DNA from: JAWXVE01 sp044425575
GTDB taxonomy: Bacteria; Bacillota; Clostridia; Lachnospirales; Lachnospiraceae
Assembly: GCA_044425575.1 (NCBI GenBank)
Contig: JAWXVE010000025.1
Coordinates: 1-29,062, forward strand
Direction: 5' to 3'
DNA: 29,062 bases
Part shown: positions 6,767 through 15,747 of the stretch, one piece after another
Layout of the letters: the number at the start of each line of letters is the position of its first letter
Numbering within the stretch: position 1 is the stretch's first letter
The notes under the pieces: model-generated
Databases searched by the model: none
What the model was told of the DNA's origin: nothing
What the model saw: the letters and a program-made list of their open reading frames with translations, nothing else
Made by a program: the position numbers and the translations under genes

Positions 6767-7834
6767 ATGTTAGCAATTAAAATCATAGAATCAACGAATA
6801 AGAAACCATTGCCAGAGGATAATAACCCCCTATTATTTGGGACTATTTTTACAGATCATATGTTTATAATGGATTATAATCAGGAACAGGGTTGGCACAA
6901 TCCTACCATTATGCCTTACCAACCTTTGGAATTAGATCCATCTACAATGGTATTTCATTACGGACAAGAAATGTTTGAAGGATTAAAGGCTTATCGTGGA
7001 AAGGATGGACGAGTTTTATTGTTTCGTCCAGATAGGAATATTGCACGTGCAAATGATACCAATCAACGATTATGCATTCCCACTATTCCACCAGAGGATT
7101 TTATGCAAGCTTTAAAAGCCATTGTATCAATGGATGAATCATGGATTCCAACAAGACCGGGTACATCACTTTATGTACGACCATTTATTATTGCAACGGA
7201 TCCATTTCTTGGGGTGAGACCGTCTCAGACGTATAAGTTTATTATTATTCTGTCACCAGTAGGAGCTTATTATCCCGAGGGACTCAATCCAGTGAAAATT
7301 TGGATTGAAGAAGAATATGTACGTGCAGTTCGAGGTGGACTAGGAGAGGCTAAAGCAGGAGCCAATTATGTGGCTAGTTTAAAAGCACAAGTAAAAGCCC
7401 ATGAAGCAGGGTATTCCCAAGTGCTGTGGTTAGATGGCGTAGAACGGAAATATATTGAAGAAGTAGGAGCTATGAACATCTTCTTTAAAATAAACGGAAA
7501 AGTGGTGACTCCAAAGTTAAATGGTTCGATTCTTCCAGGTGTGACTAGACAAAGTTGTATTGAATTGTGTAGATCATGGGGATTAGAACTGGAAGAGCGC
7601 AAGGTATCAGCAGAAGAATTATTTGAGTCTGCAAGGAATGGAAGTTTAGAAGAAGTCTTCGGTACGGGAACAGCGGCGGTTATTTCGCCAGTTGGATGGT
7701 TGCGAGAAGGTGATGAAGAGATTATGGTTCAAGGCGGAGAAATTGGCTCATTAAGCCAACGTCTTTATGATACCATTACAGGTATACAACTAGGAGAAAT
7801 AAATGGTCCAAAGGGCTGGTCAATAGAAGTCTAG
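6767..7834 (+). CDS. ilvE: Branched-chain amino acid aminotransferase
   Basis: This 355-residue fold-type IV PLP enzyme interconverts leucine, isoleucine and valine with their 2-oxo acids using 2-oxoglutarate/glutamate. The PLP lysine is in GEAKAGANYVASL (K196). Other class IV segments are MVFHYGQEMFEGLKAYRG (substrate site), SLYVRPF, EVGAMNIFF (PLP pyridine-binding glutamate) and VFGTGTAAVISPVG (phosphate cup). Length and order match the larger clostridial/eukaryote-like BCAT form. The start follows GAGGG, 15 bases after folA. It probably shares the upstream transcript, although it belongs to another pathway. Confidence 0.95.
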   Translation: MLAIKIIESTNKKPLPEDNNPLLFGTIFTDHMFIMDYNQEQGWHNPTIMPYQPLELDPSTMVFHYGQEMFEGLKAYRGKDGRVLLFRPDRNIARANDTNQRLCIPTIPPEDFMQALKAIVSMDESWIPTRPGTSLYVRPFIIATDPFLGVRPSQTYKFIIILSPVGAYYPEGLNPVKIWIEEEYVRAVRGGLGEAKAGANYVASLKAQVKAHEAGYSQVLWLDGVERKYIEEVGAMNIFFKINGKVVTPKLNGSILPGVTRQSCIELCRSWGLELEERKVSAEELFESARNGSLEEVFGTGTAAVISPVGWLREGDEEIMVQGGEIGSLSQRLYDTITGIQLGEINGPKGWSIEV

Positions 7835-7867
7835 AAGTCGTAGAAGAGATGAAAATGTGGTGATAAC

Positions 7868-10800
7868 GTGGAAAAAATTATTGATGAATACTTAAATGAA
7901 CAATTTCATTATTATAAAGGAGAGATATCATTTTCTTGTCCTATTTTATGTGTGGATATTGTGGGAGATACCCAAGCGAGTGGATATTTTGAAATGGTAA
8001 CAGATACCATAATGCCACCTGAATTCTTCATACGAACTACCCATGATTGTATACAAGTTCAAGTAGATGTGCGATATGACACAAGGGTTCGTTTTTTCTA
8101 TACCATTGATATGAAGAATATTTTAGTTTCCTATTTAGAAGGGGAGATTAATTTTACTACCAATATGGGTGAATATATTTTATCTTATGAGATTACCCGA
8201 CAAACAGAACAATTCGTACTTAATGGAAAGACCATTACAACAGTTGAAGAGTTTGCACGATTTGCACATGATAATTTTAGAGAAGCAGTATCCGTATTTT
8301 ATTCAACGAAAGGGAAGCGTTTCTTTACGAGTTTGGGAGAAACTTATGCAATGGTATACCGTCTATTTGCCAAAGAGCCTGGTCATGCGGGCAATGTGGA
8401 TGCTGCACTCATTTATCTAGGAGTTAAGGAACCACTACGTTATACGGTATTACATAAGAACATTGTATTAGACCTTAATACATCTACTAGGCGCCAATTA
8501 TTATCCATTCGTAAAGATGGATATGGTGATGTTGCACTAGAACTATCGGCTAAAGGTGATTTCATTGGATTGGAACGAGGATTTTTAGGGGAAGAGCAGT
8601 TTCTTGGAACAGAAAGTGAAACCCAATTTAGTATTGACGTGCCGAAATTACATGTGGGGATGAATGAAGGTGCTATTCTCATAAAAACAAGCGAATGTAC
8701 CATAGAAGTACCTGTGACAGTAAGTGTCCCTAAGGAGCAAGCTATTATTCCAGTAGGGAATACCAAGAAAGTTCATTTTCAAATTATGGAAAAATATATG
8801 GACTTTCGGTTAAAGAGATTAGATCGTCAGAAATGGTTTGATGATTCGCTAGAATTAATAGAAGAATTAATGGATTTTAATCCCAACGATGTTCATGCTA
8901 GACTATTTCAGGTGCAATTACTATTGGCAAATTATCGTAGAAATGAAGCAACTTGGATTTTAAATAGTATTAAAGAGGAAGTGGACTGGGAACAGGTAAC
9001 AGATGAAGTTCGCACCTACTACCTTTATTTATCCACCTTGTTAATGGAGGATGCAACAGAAATTGCAAGTGCAGCAAGTCAAGTAGAACGTATTTATGAA
9101 AAGAACGAAAGTTTTTATATTGCATGGCTTCTTTGTTATATGAAGCAATTATACCAAGTACATCCAGAAGAAAAGTTGGCAATTTTTGCAAAGCATAATC
9201 GTAGAGGATGCGATAGTCCTTTAATTTATTTGGAAACATTATTGCTTTACAATCAGAAACCAGAATTACTAGAAGAATTGGATCAATTTGCCTTAGAAAC
9301 GATTTATTTTGGAATTCGATACCAATGTATTGATGCAATACTTTTTGCTAGATTAGAGCAGTTAGCCACTACAATTAAAGAGTATTCAAGACTTACAATG
9401 GCAATTCTTAAGTTTTGCTATGATAAGGAGCAAAATATAGACGTTTTGCACACTATATGCCATATTCTCATTCGCGATAATCTAGTAGGAGCAAAGTACT
9501 TGCGATGGTACGTGTTAGGTGTAGATTTTCAAGTTCGTGTAACGAATATTTACGAACATTATATGATGTCTATGAATGTAGAATGTGGATATGTGATTGC
9601 AAAACCAGCATTAATGTACTTTGCCTATAGCAACCAATTGCCACATGAACAGAAGACCTATTTATATTTGTATGTGTTACAGCATAGGGAAGAGTTACAT
9701 GAAGTTATGGACTCCTATGAAAAACAAATTGAAGCATTTGTAATTGAGCAAGTTAGCTTAGGTCGTATTAATGATAACCTTGCACAATTGTATCAAATGG
9801 TTATTACGAGCAAGATTATGACAAAGGAGTTGGCAGAACAGTTTGTGTCTCTTTTGTTCAAGCAAGAAATTCTAGTAGATAATAAGAATATCAAGCAAGC
9901 AGTTGTTGTTCATGAAAATATTCTCAGTGAAATTGCTTATCCTGTTGTAGACGGCAAGGCAATTGTGACAGTATACCATAAAAGTGCAGTTATTGTATTG
10001 GAAACCCATGATAAGAGGCGAGAAATTTTCCAAGATAATGATCGCAGAAATATTTTATTATTACCAAGTGAATGGTATCAAATGTTACTGGCATACCCAA
10101 TTGATAATCCATACTTGGATTGGTATTTGACTAACCAAGTCACTGATTATTGTAAGATAACCTTGCAAAATGTATTTAGCATTGCAAGGCTAGTGGCAAA
10201 CCCACAAGTAGCTATGGAATGGAAGATGAAGGTACGAAAGTACTTGGCAGCCTTTTATTATGATAATGATATGATAGCGGAATTAGATGAAATGATTGGT
10301 GCATTCGATTTTGCTCAAACGAATCAAAGTGAACGTGAAGTGTTTATGCAATTTATGATTAAGAGAAGTTTGTATGAACTTGCTTATCAAATGCTCGTCT
10401 TATATGGAACGGAGCATCATGACCCTAAAACGCTGGTTCGCTTATTCAAGCGTTTACTAAATATGAAAAATCATAAACAAGATGTTGTTTTACTGGATGT
10501 TGCCTATTATCTTTATAAGAATAAAGAGTATGATAGTGTGATTTTACAATATTTAAACGAGTATTATATTAGCAATTATTATGATATGAGAGATGTATAT
10601 CTCGTGTGTATGCAACAGGGTGTACAAGCACCAGTGCTTGCAAAGCAGTTACTCGTGCGGATTTTAACGTGTAAAATCAACGAATATGATAATGATATTA
10701 TCTACAGTGATTATATGAAACTTCATGAGGATCATACGTATGGATATGCATATTTAAAATATAATGCAATGTTATATGTAGCAGAGGAAAGACCGTATTC

Positions 10801-11413
10801 CAATACAATAGTAGAGGATTGGATACAATACCATTATACATATGCAAACAGCAATATAATTAGATTGGCATTGCTTAAATTTTTCTCTACTAGGGTAGAA
10901 GAGATGAATGATTTAGAGCAATTGCTTGTAAAAGAATTGTTGAAGCATTTTTTAGATTCAAAAATCTGTTTTCCTTTTTTTGTAGCCTATAATCAGATTT
11001 ATGAACCAATTGCCAGTGTATGTGATTATACCATGATTGCATATCAAGCAATTAAGTCGGATAAGGTCTTTTTATATTATGATGAAGCAAGAAAAGAGGG
11101 AGAGGCACACCATTACAAACGTCTCGTATTACAACCAATGGTGGGGCAATTTTATGTACAAGTATTCTTGCTATTCTTGGGAGAAAGCCTTTCTTATTAT
11201 ATTGCGGAGGAGTTGCATGGAGCAGAGGAAGTAACAGAGCGGGGAGAATTAGTAGCAGTAGAGAGTCCTGTTATGGGATTCCACAATCAGTTCTATTGCA
11301 TTAATCGTATGCTACATATGAGCAAAGGCGAAGAGTATACAATGTTGGAGAAGCAAATAGAGAGCTTTATGAAAAAAGAAGCATTGGTTAAGGAATTATT
11401 CCAGATTAAGTAA
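7868..11413 (+). CDS. Large uncharacterised protein resembling DUF5717
   Basis: This 1181-residue cytoplasmic protein has no signal peptide and no clear membrane segment. The first 300 or so residues are strand-rich (for example RVRFFYTIDMKNILVSYLEG). From about 310 to the end it is almost all helical, with many Tyr/Leu-rich helix pairs suggestive of a TPR-like or other alpha-solenoid scaffold. No catalytic motif is apparent. Size, composition and its position directly before an ASKHA protein match what I recall as DUF5717, but this is memory. The GTG start is favoured because the nearest upstream ATG frame stops at once and the protein reads MEKIIDEYLNEQF from there. It is the first of four tightly spaced unknown genes, with 22 bases to the next. 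Confidence 0.75.
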   Translation: MEKIIDEYLNEQFHYYKGEISFSCPILCVDIVGDTQASGYFEMVTDTIMPPEFFIRTTHDCIQVQVDVRYDTRVRFFYTIDMKNILVSYLEGEINFTTNMGEYILSYEITRQTEQFVLNGKTITTVEEFARFAHDNFREAVSVFYSTKGKRFFTSLGETYAMVYRLFAKEPGHAGNVDAALIYLGVKEPLRYTVLHKNIVLDLNTSTRRQLLSIRKDGYGDVALELSAKGDFIGLERGFLGEEQFLGTESETQFSIDVPKLHVGMNEGAILIKTSECTIEVPVTVSVPKEQAIIPVGNTKKVHFQIMEKYMDFRLKRLDRQKWFDDSLELIEELMDFNPNDVHARLFQVQLLLANYRRNEATWILNSIKEEVDWEQVTDEVRTYYLYLSTLLMEDATEIASAASQVERIYEKNESFYIAWLLCYMKQLYQVHPEEKLAIFAKHNRRGCDSPLIYLETLLLYNQKPELLEELDQFALETIYFGIRYQCIDAILFARLEQLATTIKEYSRLTMAILKFCYDKEQNIDVLHTICHILIRDNLVGAKYLRWYVLGVDFQVRVTNIYEHYMMSMNVECGYVIAKPALMYFAYSNQLPHEQKTYLYLYVLQHREELHEVMDSYEKQIEAFVIEQVSLGRINDNLAQLYQMVITSKIMTKELAEQFVSLLFKQEILVDNKNIKQAVVVHENILSEIAYPVVDGKAIVTVYHKSAVIVLETHDKRREIFQDNDRRNILLLPSEWYQMLLAYPIDNPYLDWYLTNQVTDYCKITLQNVFSIARLVANPQVAMEWKMKVRKYLAAFYYDNDMIAELDEMIGAFDFAQTNQSEREVFMQFMIKRSLYELAYQMLVLYGTEHHDPKTLVRLFKRLLNMKNHKQDVVLLDVAYYLYKNKEYDSVILQYLNEYYISNYYDMRDVYLVCMQQGVQAPVLAKQLLVRILTCKINEYDNDIIYSDYMKLHEDHTYGYAYLKYNAMLYVAEERPYSNTIVEDWIQYHYTYANSNIIRLALLKFFSTRVEEMNDLEQLLVKELLKHFLDSKICFPFFVAYNQIYEPIASVCDYTMIAYQAIKSDKVFLYYDEARKEGEAHHYKRLVLQPMVGQFYVQVFLLFLGESLSYYIAEELHGAEEVTERGELVAVESPVMGFHNQFYCINRMLHMSKGEEYTMLEKQIESFMKKEALVKELFQIK

Positions 11414-11435
11414 GGATTAGGAGACAAGAAAACTT

Positions 11436-12719
11436 ATGAAGATACAATCGAAAATTGTAGTGGGATTTGACTTGGGAAATTATACATCACAGATTAGTTA
11501 TTCATTTTTAAATGGGGAAGAACCTGTAACCTTATCCTGGGAAAATGGCAAACAAGAATATCATATCCCTACAGTTCTTGGAAAAAAAGCAGGCGAGAAT
11601 ACATGGTTTCACGGTGTGGAAGCGTGGAAGCTAGCAGAGCAAAAAGAAGTATTGTTAGTAGATGGTTTGTTGCAACATGCACTTGCAGATGAAAGTATTC
11701 ACGCAGATGGAATTGATTATAAAGCTTCGGATTTACTTACCTTGTATCTTAAAAAGTGTTTAGAGCAGATTCGTCAAATTGCATCATTTGAGCAAATTCA
11801 ATCCTTAGTCATCACGGTTCATGAATTAAATGAAAATAAGAAGCGTATGTTGAGCAAGGTGACTGCATCTTTTCCTTTACGCAATCAGGTGATTTCATTT
11901 CGGGCACGAGAGGATGCATTCTTCTACTATAGTGCCAATATGATTGAACAATTTTGGCAACAACAGTTACTATTAGTAGACGGAACAGAGGAATACCTTA
12001 AAGTCTACCGCCTAGAAGTGAATCCAAATGTGCAACCCATGATTGCTTTTGTAGATAAGGTGGAATACCCTCATCTTTCTTCGCAGCATAAGTTGGGAAT
12101 TCGTTATATAGAAGAGAACCAAGAAAAGCGCGAGTATGAATTAATGGATACCATTGGTAAAGTACTAGATGTTCATAGTATTTCTACAATTTTCTTTATG
12201 GGAGATGAATTTATAGGGGATTGGTTCCAAGGCGCATTACAAACACTTAGTCAAACACACCGTGTTTTTATTGGGAACAACTTATTTAGTAAGGGTGCTA
12301 CATATTTAGCAAAAGACCTGATGCTAGGGAACTTGGAAGCACAAAAATATGCATTTTTAGGGAATGATACCCTAAAATCAGAGGTTTCTGTATTGGTACG
12401 TTCAAAAGATTCCCTTAAGCCTATTACTTTAGTAGAAGCTGGTCGGAATTGGTATGAAGTGACTTGTGAAATGGACTTCATTCTAGACGATGCCCACGAA
12501 ATCACATTTTTTATTGAATCATTTATTAGTAAGAAGAAAAGTCAGGTGGTAATGAGGTTGGATGGTTTGCCAAATCGACCCAAAAGGACAACCTTACTTC
12601 ATATAAAAATACATATGATTGCGGAAACAATGATGCGAGTACATATTCAAGACCAAGGATTTGGAGAGTTATTTCGCTCTACTGAATTATCTTGGGATGA
12701 GGAAATTAGTTTAGATTAA
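11436..12719 (+). CDS. Actin/Hsp70-fold (ASKHA) protein resembling DUF5716
   Basis: The 427-residue protein opens with KIVVGFDLGNYTSQISYS (about 6-23), the phosphate-1 loop of the actin/Hsp70/sugar-kinase fold (DLGN with adjacent T/S). It has LLLVDGTEEYLKVYRLE (about 178-194), like the phosphate-2 strand, and HRVFIGNNLFSKGATYLA (about 270-287), reminiscent of the Hsp70 NPxxAVAxGAA segment. The remaining C-terminal 130 residues look beta-rich, like a substrate-binding or lid domain. ATP binding is inferred from the fold. I recall this as DUF5716 in Lachnospiraceae. It may act as a chaperone-like or switch ATPase working with the large helical protein encoded just upstream. AGGAG lies 12 bases before the ATG. 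Confidence 0.75.
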   Translation: MKIQSKIVVGFDLGNYTSQISYSFLNGEEPVTLSWENGKQEYHIPTVLGKKAGENTWFHGVEAWKLAEQKEVLLVDGLLQHALADESIHADGIDYKASDLLTLYLKKCLEQIRQIASFEQIQSLVITVHELNENKKRMLSKVTASFPLRNQVISFRAREDAFFYYSANMIEQFWQQQLLLVDGTEEYLKVYRLEVNPNVQPMIAFVDKVEYPHLSSQHKLGIRYIEENQEKREYELMDTIGKVLDVHSISTIFFMGDEFIGDWFQGALQTLSQTHRVFIGNNLFSKGATYLAKDLMLGNLEAQKYAFLGNDTLKSEVSVLVRSKDSLKPITLVEAGRNWYEVTCEMDFILDDAHEITFFIESFISKKKSQVVMRLDGLPNRPKRTTLLHIKIHMIAETMMRVHIQDQGFGELFRSTELSWDEEISLD

Positions 12720-12732
12720 GAATGGGATGATT

Positions 12733-13565
12733 ATGAGTGCAAATTTAATTAGGTGTACAGGAAGTTATGCTACAACTCCATATTATTACAAAACGGCGGA
12801 ATTAAACATTTGGTCCATTGAACAGCTTGCTATTATTTCATAGAGAATTCATGTTGGTTAGACAGTTCTATTATACAGAGCGAGCTAGTGGATTGGATTG
12901 GAATTGAATGTAAATTGCCTGATATGGCAAAGGAACTACGTAAGACTTTACACAAGAAAGGTGCGCTAGAATATTTTGTGCGTATTATTCTAGACAATGT
13001 AGATTATGTGGAACAAGACCAAGTAGGAGAGGTGTTAACCGCTATACGTTGTCAAAGTGGAATGGATGAATTTGCTGTAGAGAAGCAAAGGGCAGATTTC
13101 TTTTTGAAAAAGGGGCAGACTCGCAAAGCTATAGGAATCTATCGGGAATTAATTCGGTGTAGTGAAGAAAACGGTAAGGCAGTTAAGTCTAGTATTGTTC
13201 ACAACTTGGGGGTGGCATATGCAACTTTATTTGAATTTGCAAAAGCAAGTGAGTGTTTCTTAGATGCTTTTCTACATTCTAATGATAAAGAGGAGTACCT
13301 TGCTTATTTGGCAACTATGAGATTGCAAATGACAGAAGATGAGTATGTGAACTTTGTTGCTACGAAAGTGGCGCATTACAATCTATCCATTGAGTTTGAA
13401 CATCAAATGAGTAGACTAGTTCAGGAATATGAAGGAAGTCATATAAATGGTAAATTTCAAGAAACGTGCAATCAATTAAGGAGGAAAAATACAGGGGAAT
13501 ACAAAGAATATTTAGACGAGAAAATTCAAGAAATGAAAATACAATACAAGAAAAATGAGGGATAA
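12733..13565 (+). pseudogene. Helical-repeat protein, frameshifted near 12828
   Basis: Two open frames join into one sensible protein of about 277 residues. The first runs from ATG 12733 to about 12828 (MSANLIRCTGSYATTP...NIWSIEQL) and then hits TAG at 12841. The second is in the +1 frame from about 12831 (YYFIENSCWLDSSIIQSEL) to the stop at 13565. Restoring one base near CAGCTTGCTAT (for example CTTTGC, giving EQLCYYFIEN) makes it continuous. Without repair, only 225 residues from GTG 12888 could be made. The rest is helical and TPR-like (HNLGVAYATLFEFAKASECFLDAFL). It lies between the ASKHA gene and a coiled-coil membrane protein in one unit. Either a real frameshift, an error in the sequence, or less likely recoding; the region lacks a long homopolymer. 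Confidence 0.75.
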
Positions 13566-13579
13566 GAAAAGGAGTACAA

Positions 13580-14785
13580 TTGAATCTACTAAAAGCATTA
13601 TTTCGAAGAAAACAAGAAGAACAGATTGAATATGAGTTAGAAGAAATTCCAGAAGAACTAGAACCCATTGAAGCTCTTGAGGAGAAAGTGGATACCGATT
13701 CCCCTGAAGATCGGGATCGCTTTGTCATGGATTGCCTAGAAAGTATGAATGAATCCATTACAGAGGTAGAACGATTAAATGCAGAATATGGAGACGTAAC
13801 GCTACATTTAACAGATATTGAGGAACTAGATCGTTTGCCACAATCAGAACGAGATTTAGTAGAAGATTGTGCCCAGAAGATTGTAGTCTTAGATGAAGAG
13901 CGTACCAATATTATGGGGAAGAAGATTCTTCTTACTAAGAAGCAATTTCAGCTCATGGAACACTTAGAAAATGAAATGCCAAAACCTTATGAGAAATTAA
14001 AAGAGGCGGAGGAATATCAAGAAAAGATTAAGTCGGATCTAAGTCGTTTGGCAGGTGAGAAAGAGGCATATGCTTATCGCAAGGAAGAATTGCAGAATTT
14101 CTTATATAATACAAAGGGAATGGCAGTTACTTGTATGATTGCATTTGTAGTGTGCGCGGTCTTACTACTTCTAATGCAGTTAGCACTGCAAATAGATGTA
14201 ATGATTGGCTATATGATTGCTACCATTGCTGTTGCAACCACCATTACTATGATTTGTGTCAAACATATTGAATACAAAAAAGAAAAGCGCCATGTTTTGG
14301 CAGCTTATAATAAGATTGTCATGTTGCAGAATAAAGTAAAAATTCGCTATGTGAATAATACAAATTTATTGGAATTTTTACGTGTAAAATACAAATGTGA
14401 TACTTCTAAAATTATGAATACGCTATGGAAGCGCTATCAAGAAGAATTAATTGAACGGGAACAATTTGAACGTGCCGATGAAGAGTTAGAATATGAACAC
14501 ATTCGATTGATGAAGTTGTTGTCACGCTATCCAATTGAGGATAAGCAGATTTGGATTTCACAGGCAAAAGCTTTGGTGGACCCACGGGAAATGGTTGAAA
14601 TTCGCCATAGTTATAACACCCAGAGGCAGAAGTTACGAAAGCAGATGCAATATAATCATGATGTAGCAGAACGAAAACAAGAAGCAATTAAGGCGCTAGT
14701 GGCTCAATATCCTGACTCAGCTAGTGAAATTTTAGCCATTGTATCTCGCTATGAAGAACGAGCGGAAGCCAATACTTTTTGTTGA
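13580..14785 (+). CDS. Two-TM coiled-coil protein, function unknown
   Basis: The 401-residue protein starts at TTG, clearly marked by AAAAGGAG five bases upstream. A basic start (LLKALFRRK) is followed by a highly acidic stretch (17-48) and long charged helices likely to form coiled coil (about 95-175). Two hydrophobic segments (about 181-203 and 206-228) form a membrane hairpin, and a second charged helical region follows (230-400). Both coiled-coil parts would face the cytoplasm. I do not recognise a family. As the last member of the four-gene unit it could tether the ASKHA/solenoid proteins to the membrane, which is inference from position. Its stop codon overlaps the -35 box of the next operon. 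Confidence 0.75.
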   Translation: MNLLKALFRRKQEEQIEYELEEIPEELEPIEALEEKVDTDSPEDRDRFVMDCLESMNESITEVERLNAEYGDVTLHLTDIEELDRLPQSERDLVEDCAQKIVVLDEERTNIMGKKILLTKKQFQLMEHLENEMPKPYEKLKEAEEYQEKIKSDLSRLAGEKEAYAYRKEELQNFLYNTKGMAVTCMIAFVVCAVLLLLMQLALQIDVMIGYMIATIAVATTITMICVKHIEYKKEKRHVLAAYNKIVMLQNKVKIRYVNNTNLLEFLRVKYKCDTSKIMNTLWKRYQEELIEREQFERADEELEYEHIRLMKLLSRYPIEDKQIWISQAKALVDPREMVEIRHSYNTQRQKLRKQMQYNHDVAERKQEAIKALVAQYPDSASEILAIVSRYEERAEANTFC

Positions 14786-14810
14786 CAGAATAGCCACAAC
14801 ATGGTAATAT
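14782..14810 (+). promoter_or_regulatory. Promoter of the amino acid ABC transporter
   Basis: TTGACA (14782-14787) is a perfect -35 box overlapping the TGA stop codon (14783-14785) of the preceding gene. After exactly 17 bases comes TAATAT (14805-14810). The start site would be near 14817. Confidence 0.8.
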
Positions 14811-14879
14811 GGCAGAGCACTACAGTTTAGTGTGGTAAATCGTTAAAATATATAGTTGAAGAAAGGTACGGTTATTAGT

Positions 14880-15668
14880 ATGAAAAGAATAATGATGACA
14901 ATGATAATTCTAGTTATGACATTGGTGTCAGCTTGTAGTAATTCAAATAGCACATCCGACGGAATTGACCAATTAGTAGTAGGATTTGATGCTAGTTTTC
15001 CACCGTATGGATACCAAGATGAAACGGGAGAGTATGTGGGATTTGATCTTGATTTAGCCCAGGAAGTGTGTGACCGACTTGGGATTGAATTGGTTAAGCA
15101 ACCAATTGACTGGGATTCCAAAGATATGGAACTTTCATCAGGTGCTATTGATTGTATATGGAATGGATTTACCATGAGTGAGGAACGTTTAGATACATAC
15201 ACTTGGTCAACACCATACGTAGACAATAGTCAAGTCTTTGTGGTTTCAAGTGATTCTGGAATTGAGACCATTCATGATTTGGAAGGAAAAGTAGTCGTAG
15301 TTCAAGTAGGCTCCTCTGCTCTTGAAGCTTTAAATGGAGAAGATACTTACGCTATTACTCAATCTTTTGCAGAGCTTGTAGAAGTGGCAGAATATAATAC
15401 CGCTTTTATGAATCTAGAGGCAGGAGCAGCAGATGCGGTTGCTCTTGATATAGGTGTTGCTAATTATCAGTTGACATCAAGAGGGGATCAGTTTGTGATT
15501 CTAGAAGAAGCGTTAGCAACAGAAGTATATGCAGTAGGTTTTTCTCTAGGTGATACGGCACTACGAAATATGGTGCAAGAGCAATTAGATGCTATGATTG
15601 AAGATGGGACATTCTTGGAAATTGCAACCAAGTGGGGACTAGAAGATAGCGTGATTTTAAATAACTAA
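14880..15668 (+). CDS. Polar amino acid ABC transporter substrate-binding lipoprotein
   Basis: The 262-residue extracytoplasmic receptor (SBP_bac_3 family) is exported and lipid-anchored: MKRIMMTMIILVMTLVSAC with lipobox VSAC and Cys19. Family marks include LVVGFDASFPPYGYQDE, YVGFDLDLAQEVCDRLG, the ligand-binding WNGFTMSEER (arginine binds the ligand carboxylate) and GSSALEAL. The exact amino acid cannot be told. The ATG at 14880 is chosen over TTG 14856 because AAAGG lies 13 bases upstream and inside the longer version. The gene is followed by a stem-loop and then the permease, the usual order in which the receptor is made in excess. Confidence 0.92.
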   Translation: MKRIMMTMIILVMTLVSACSNSNSTSDGIDQLVVGFDASFPPYGYQDETGEYVGFDLDLAQEVCDRLGIELVKQPIDWDSKDMELSSGAIDCIWNGFTMSEERLDTYTWSTPYVDNSQVFVVSSDSGIETIHDLEGKVVVVQVGSSALEALNGEDTYAITQSFAELVEVAEYNTAFMNLEAGAADAVALDIGVANYQLTSRGDQFVILEEALATEVYAVGFSLGDTALRNMVQEQLDAMIEDGTFLEIATKWGLEDSVILNN

Positions 15669-15683
15669 CAAAAACAATGTAGC

Positions 15684-15705
15684 GGGGGAGCATAATGGCT
15701 CCCTC
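15684..15705 (+). terminator. Intercistronic stem-loop between receptor and permease
   Basis: GGGGGAGC (15684-15691), loop ATAATG and GCTCCCTC (15698-15705) form an 8-pair GC-rich stem followed by only a weak T-rich tail (TTATT). It probably causes partial termination or protects the 3' end of the receptor mRNA, lowering expression of the two membrane components. Confidence 0.6.
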
Positions 15706-15747
15706 TTATTCGTGAATGGGTGACATAGAAAGGGACGGTTCATAGGC

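Noticed and set aside
13360..13908. 182-codon minus-strand frame
   Set aside because: It lies antisense to two genes with good starts and motifs; its Ser-rich content reflects the Glu/Lys-rich opposite strand.
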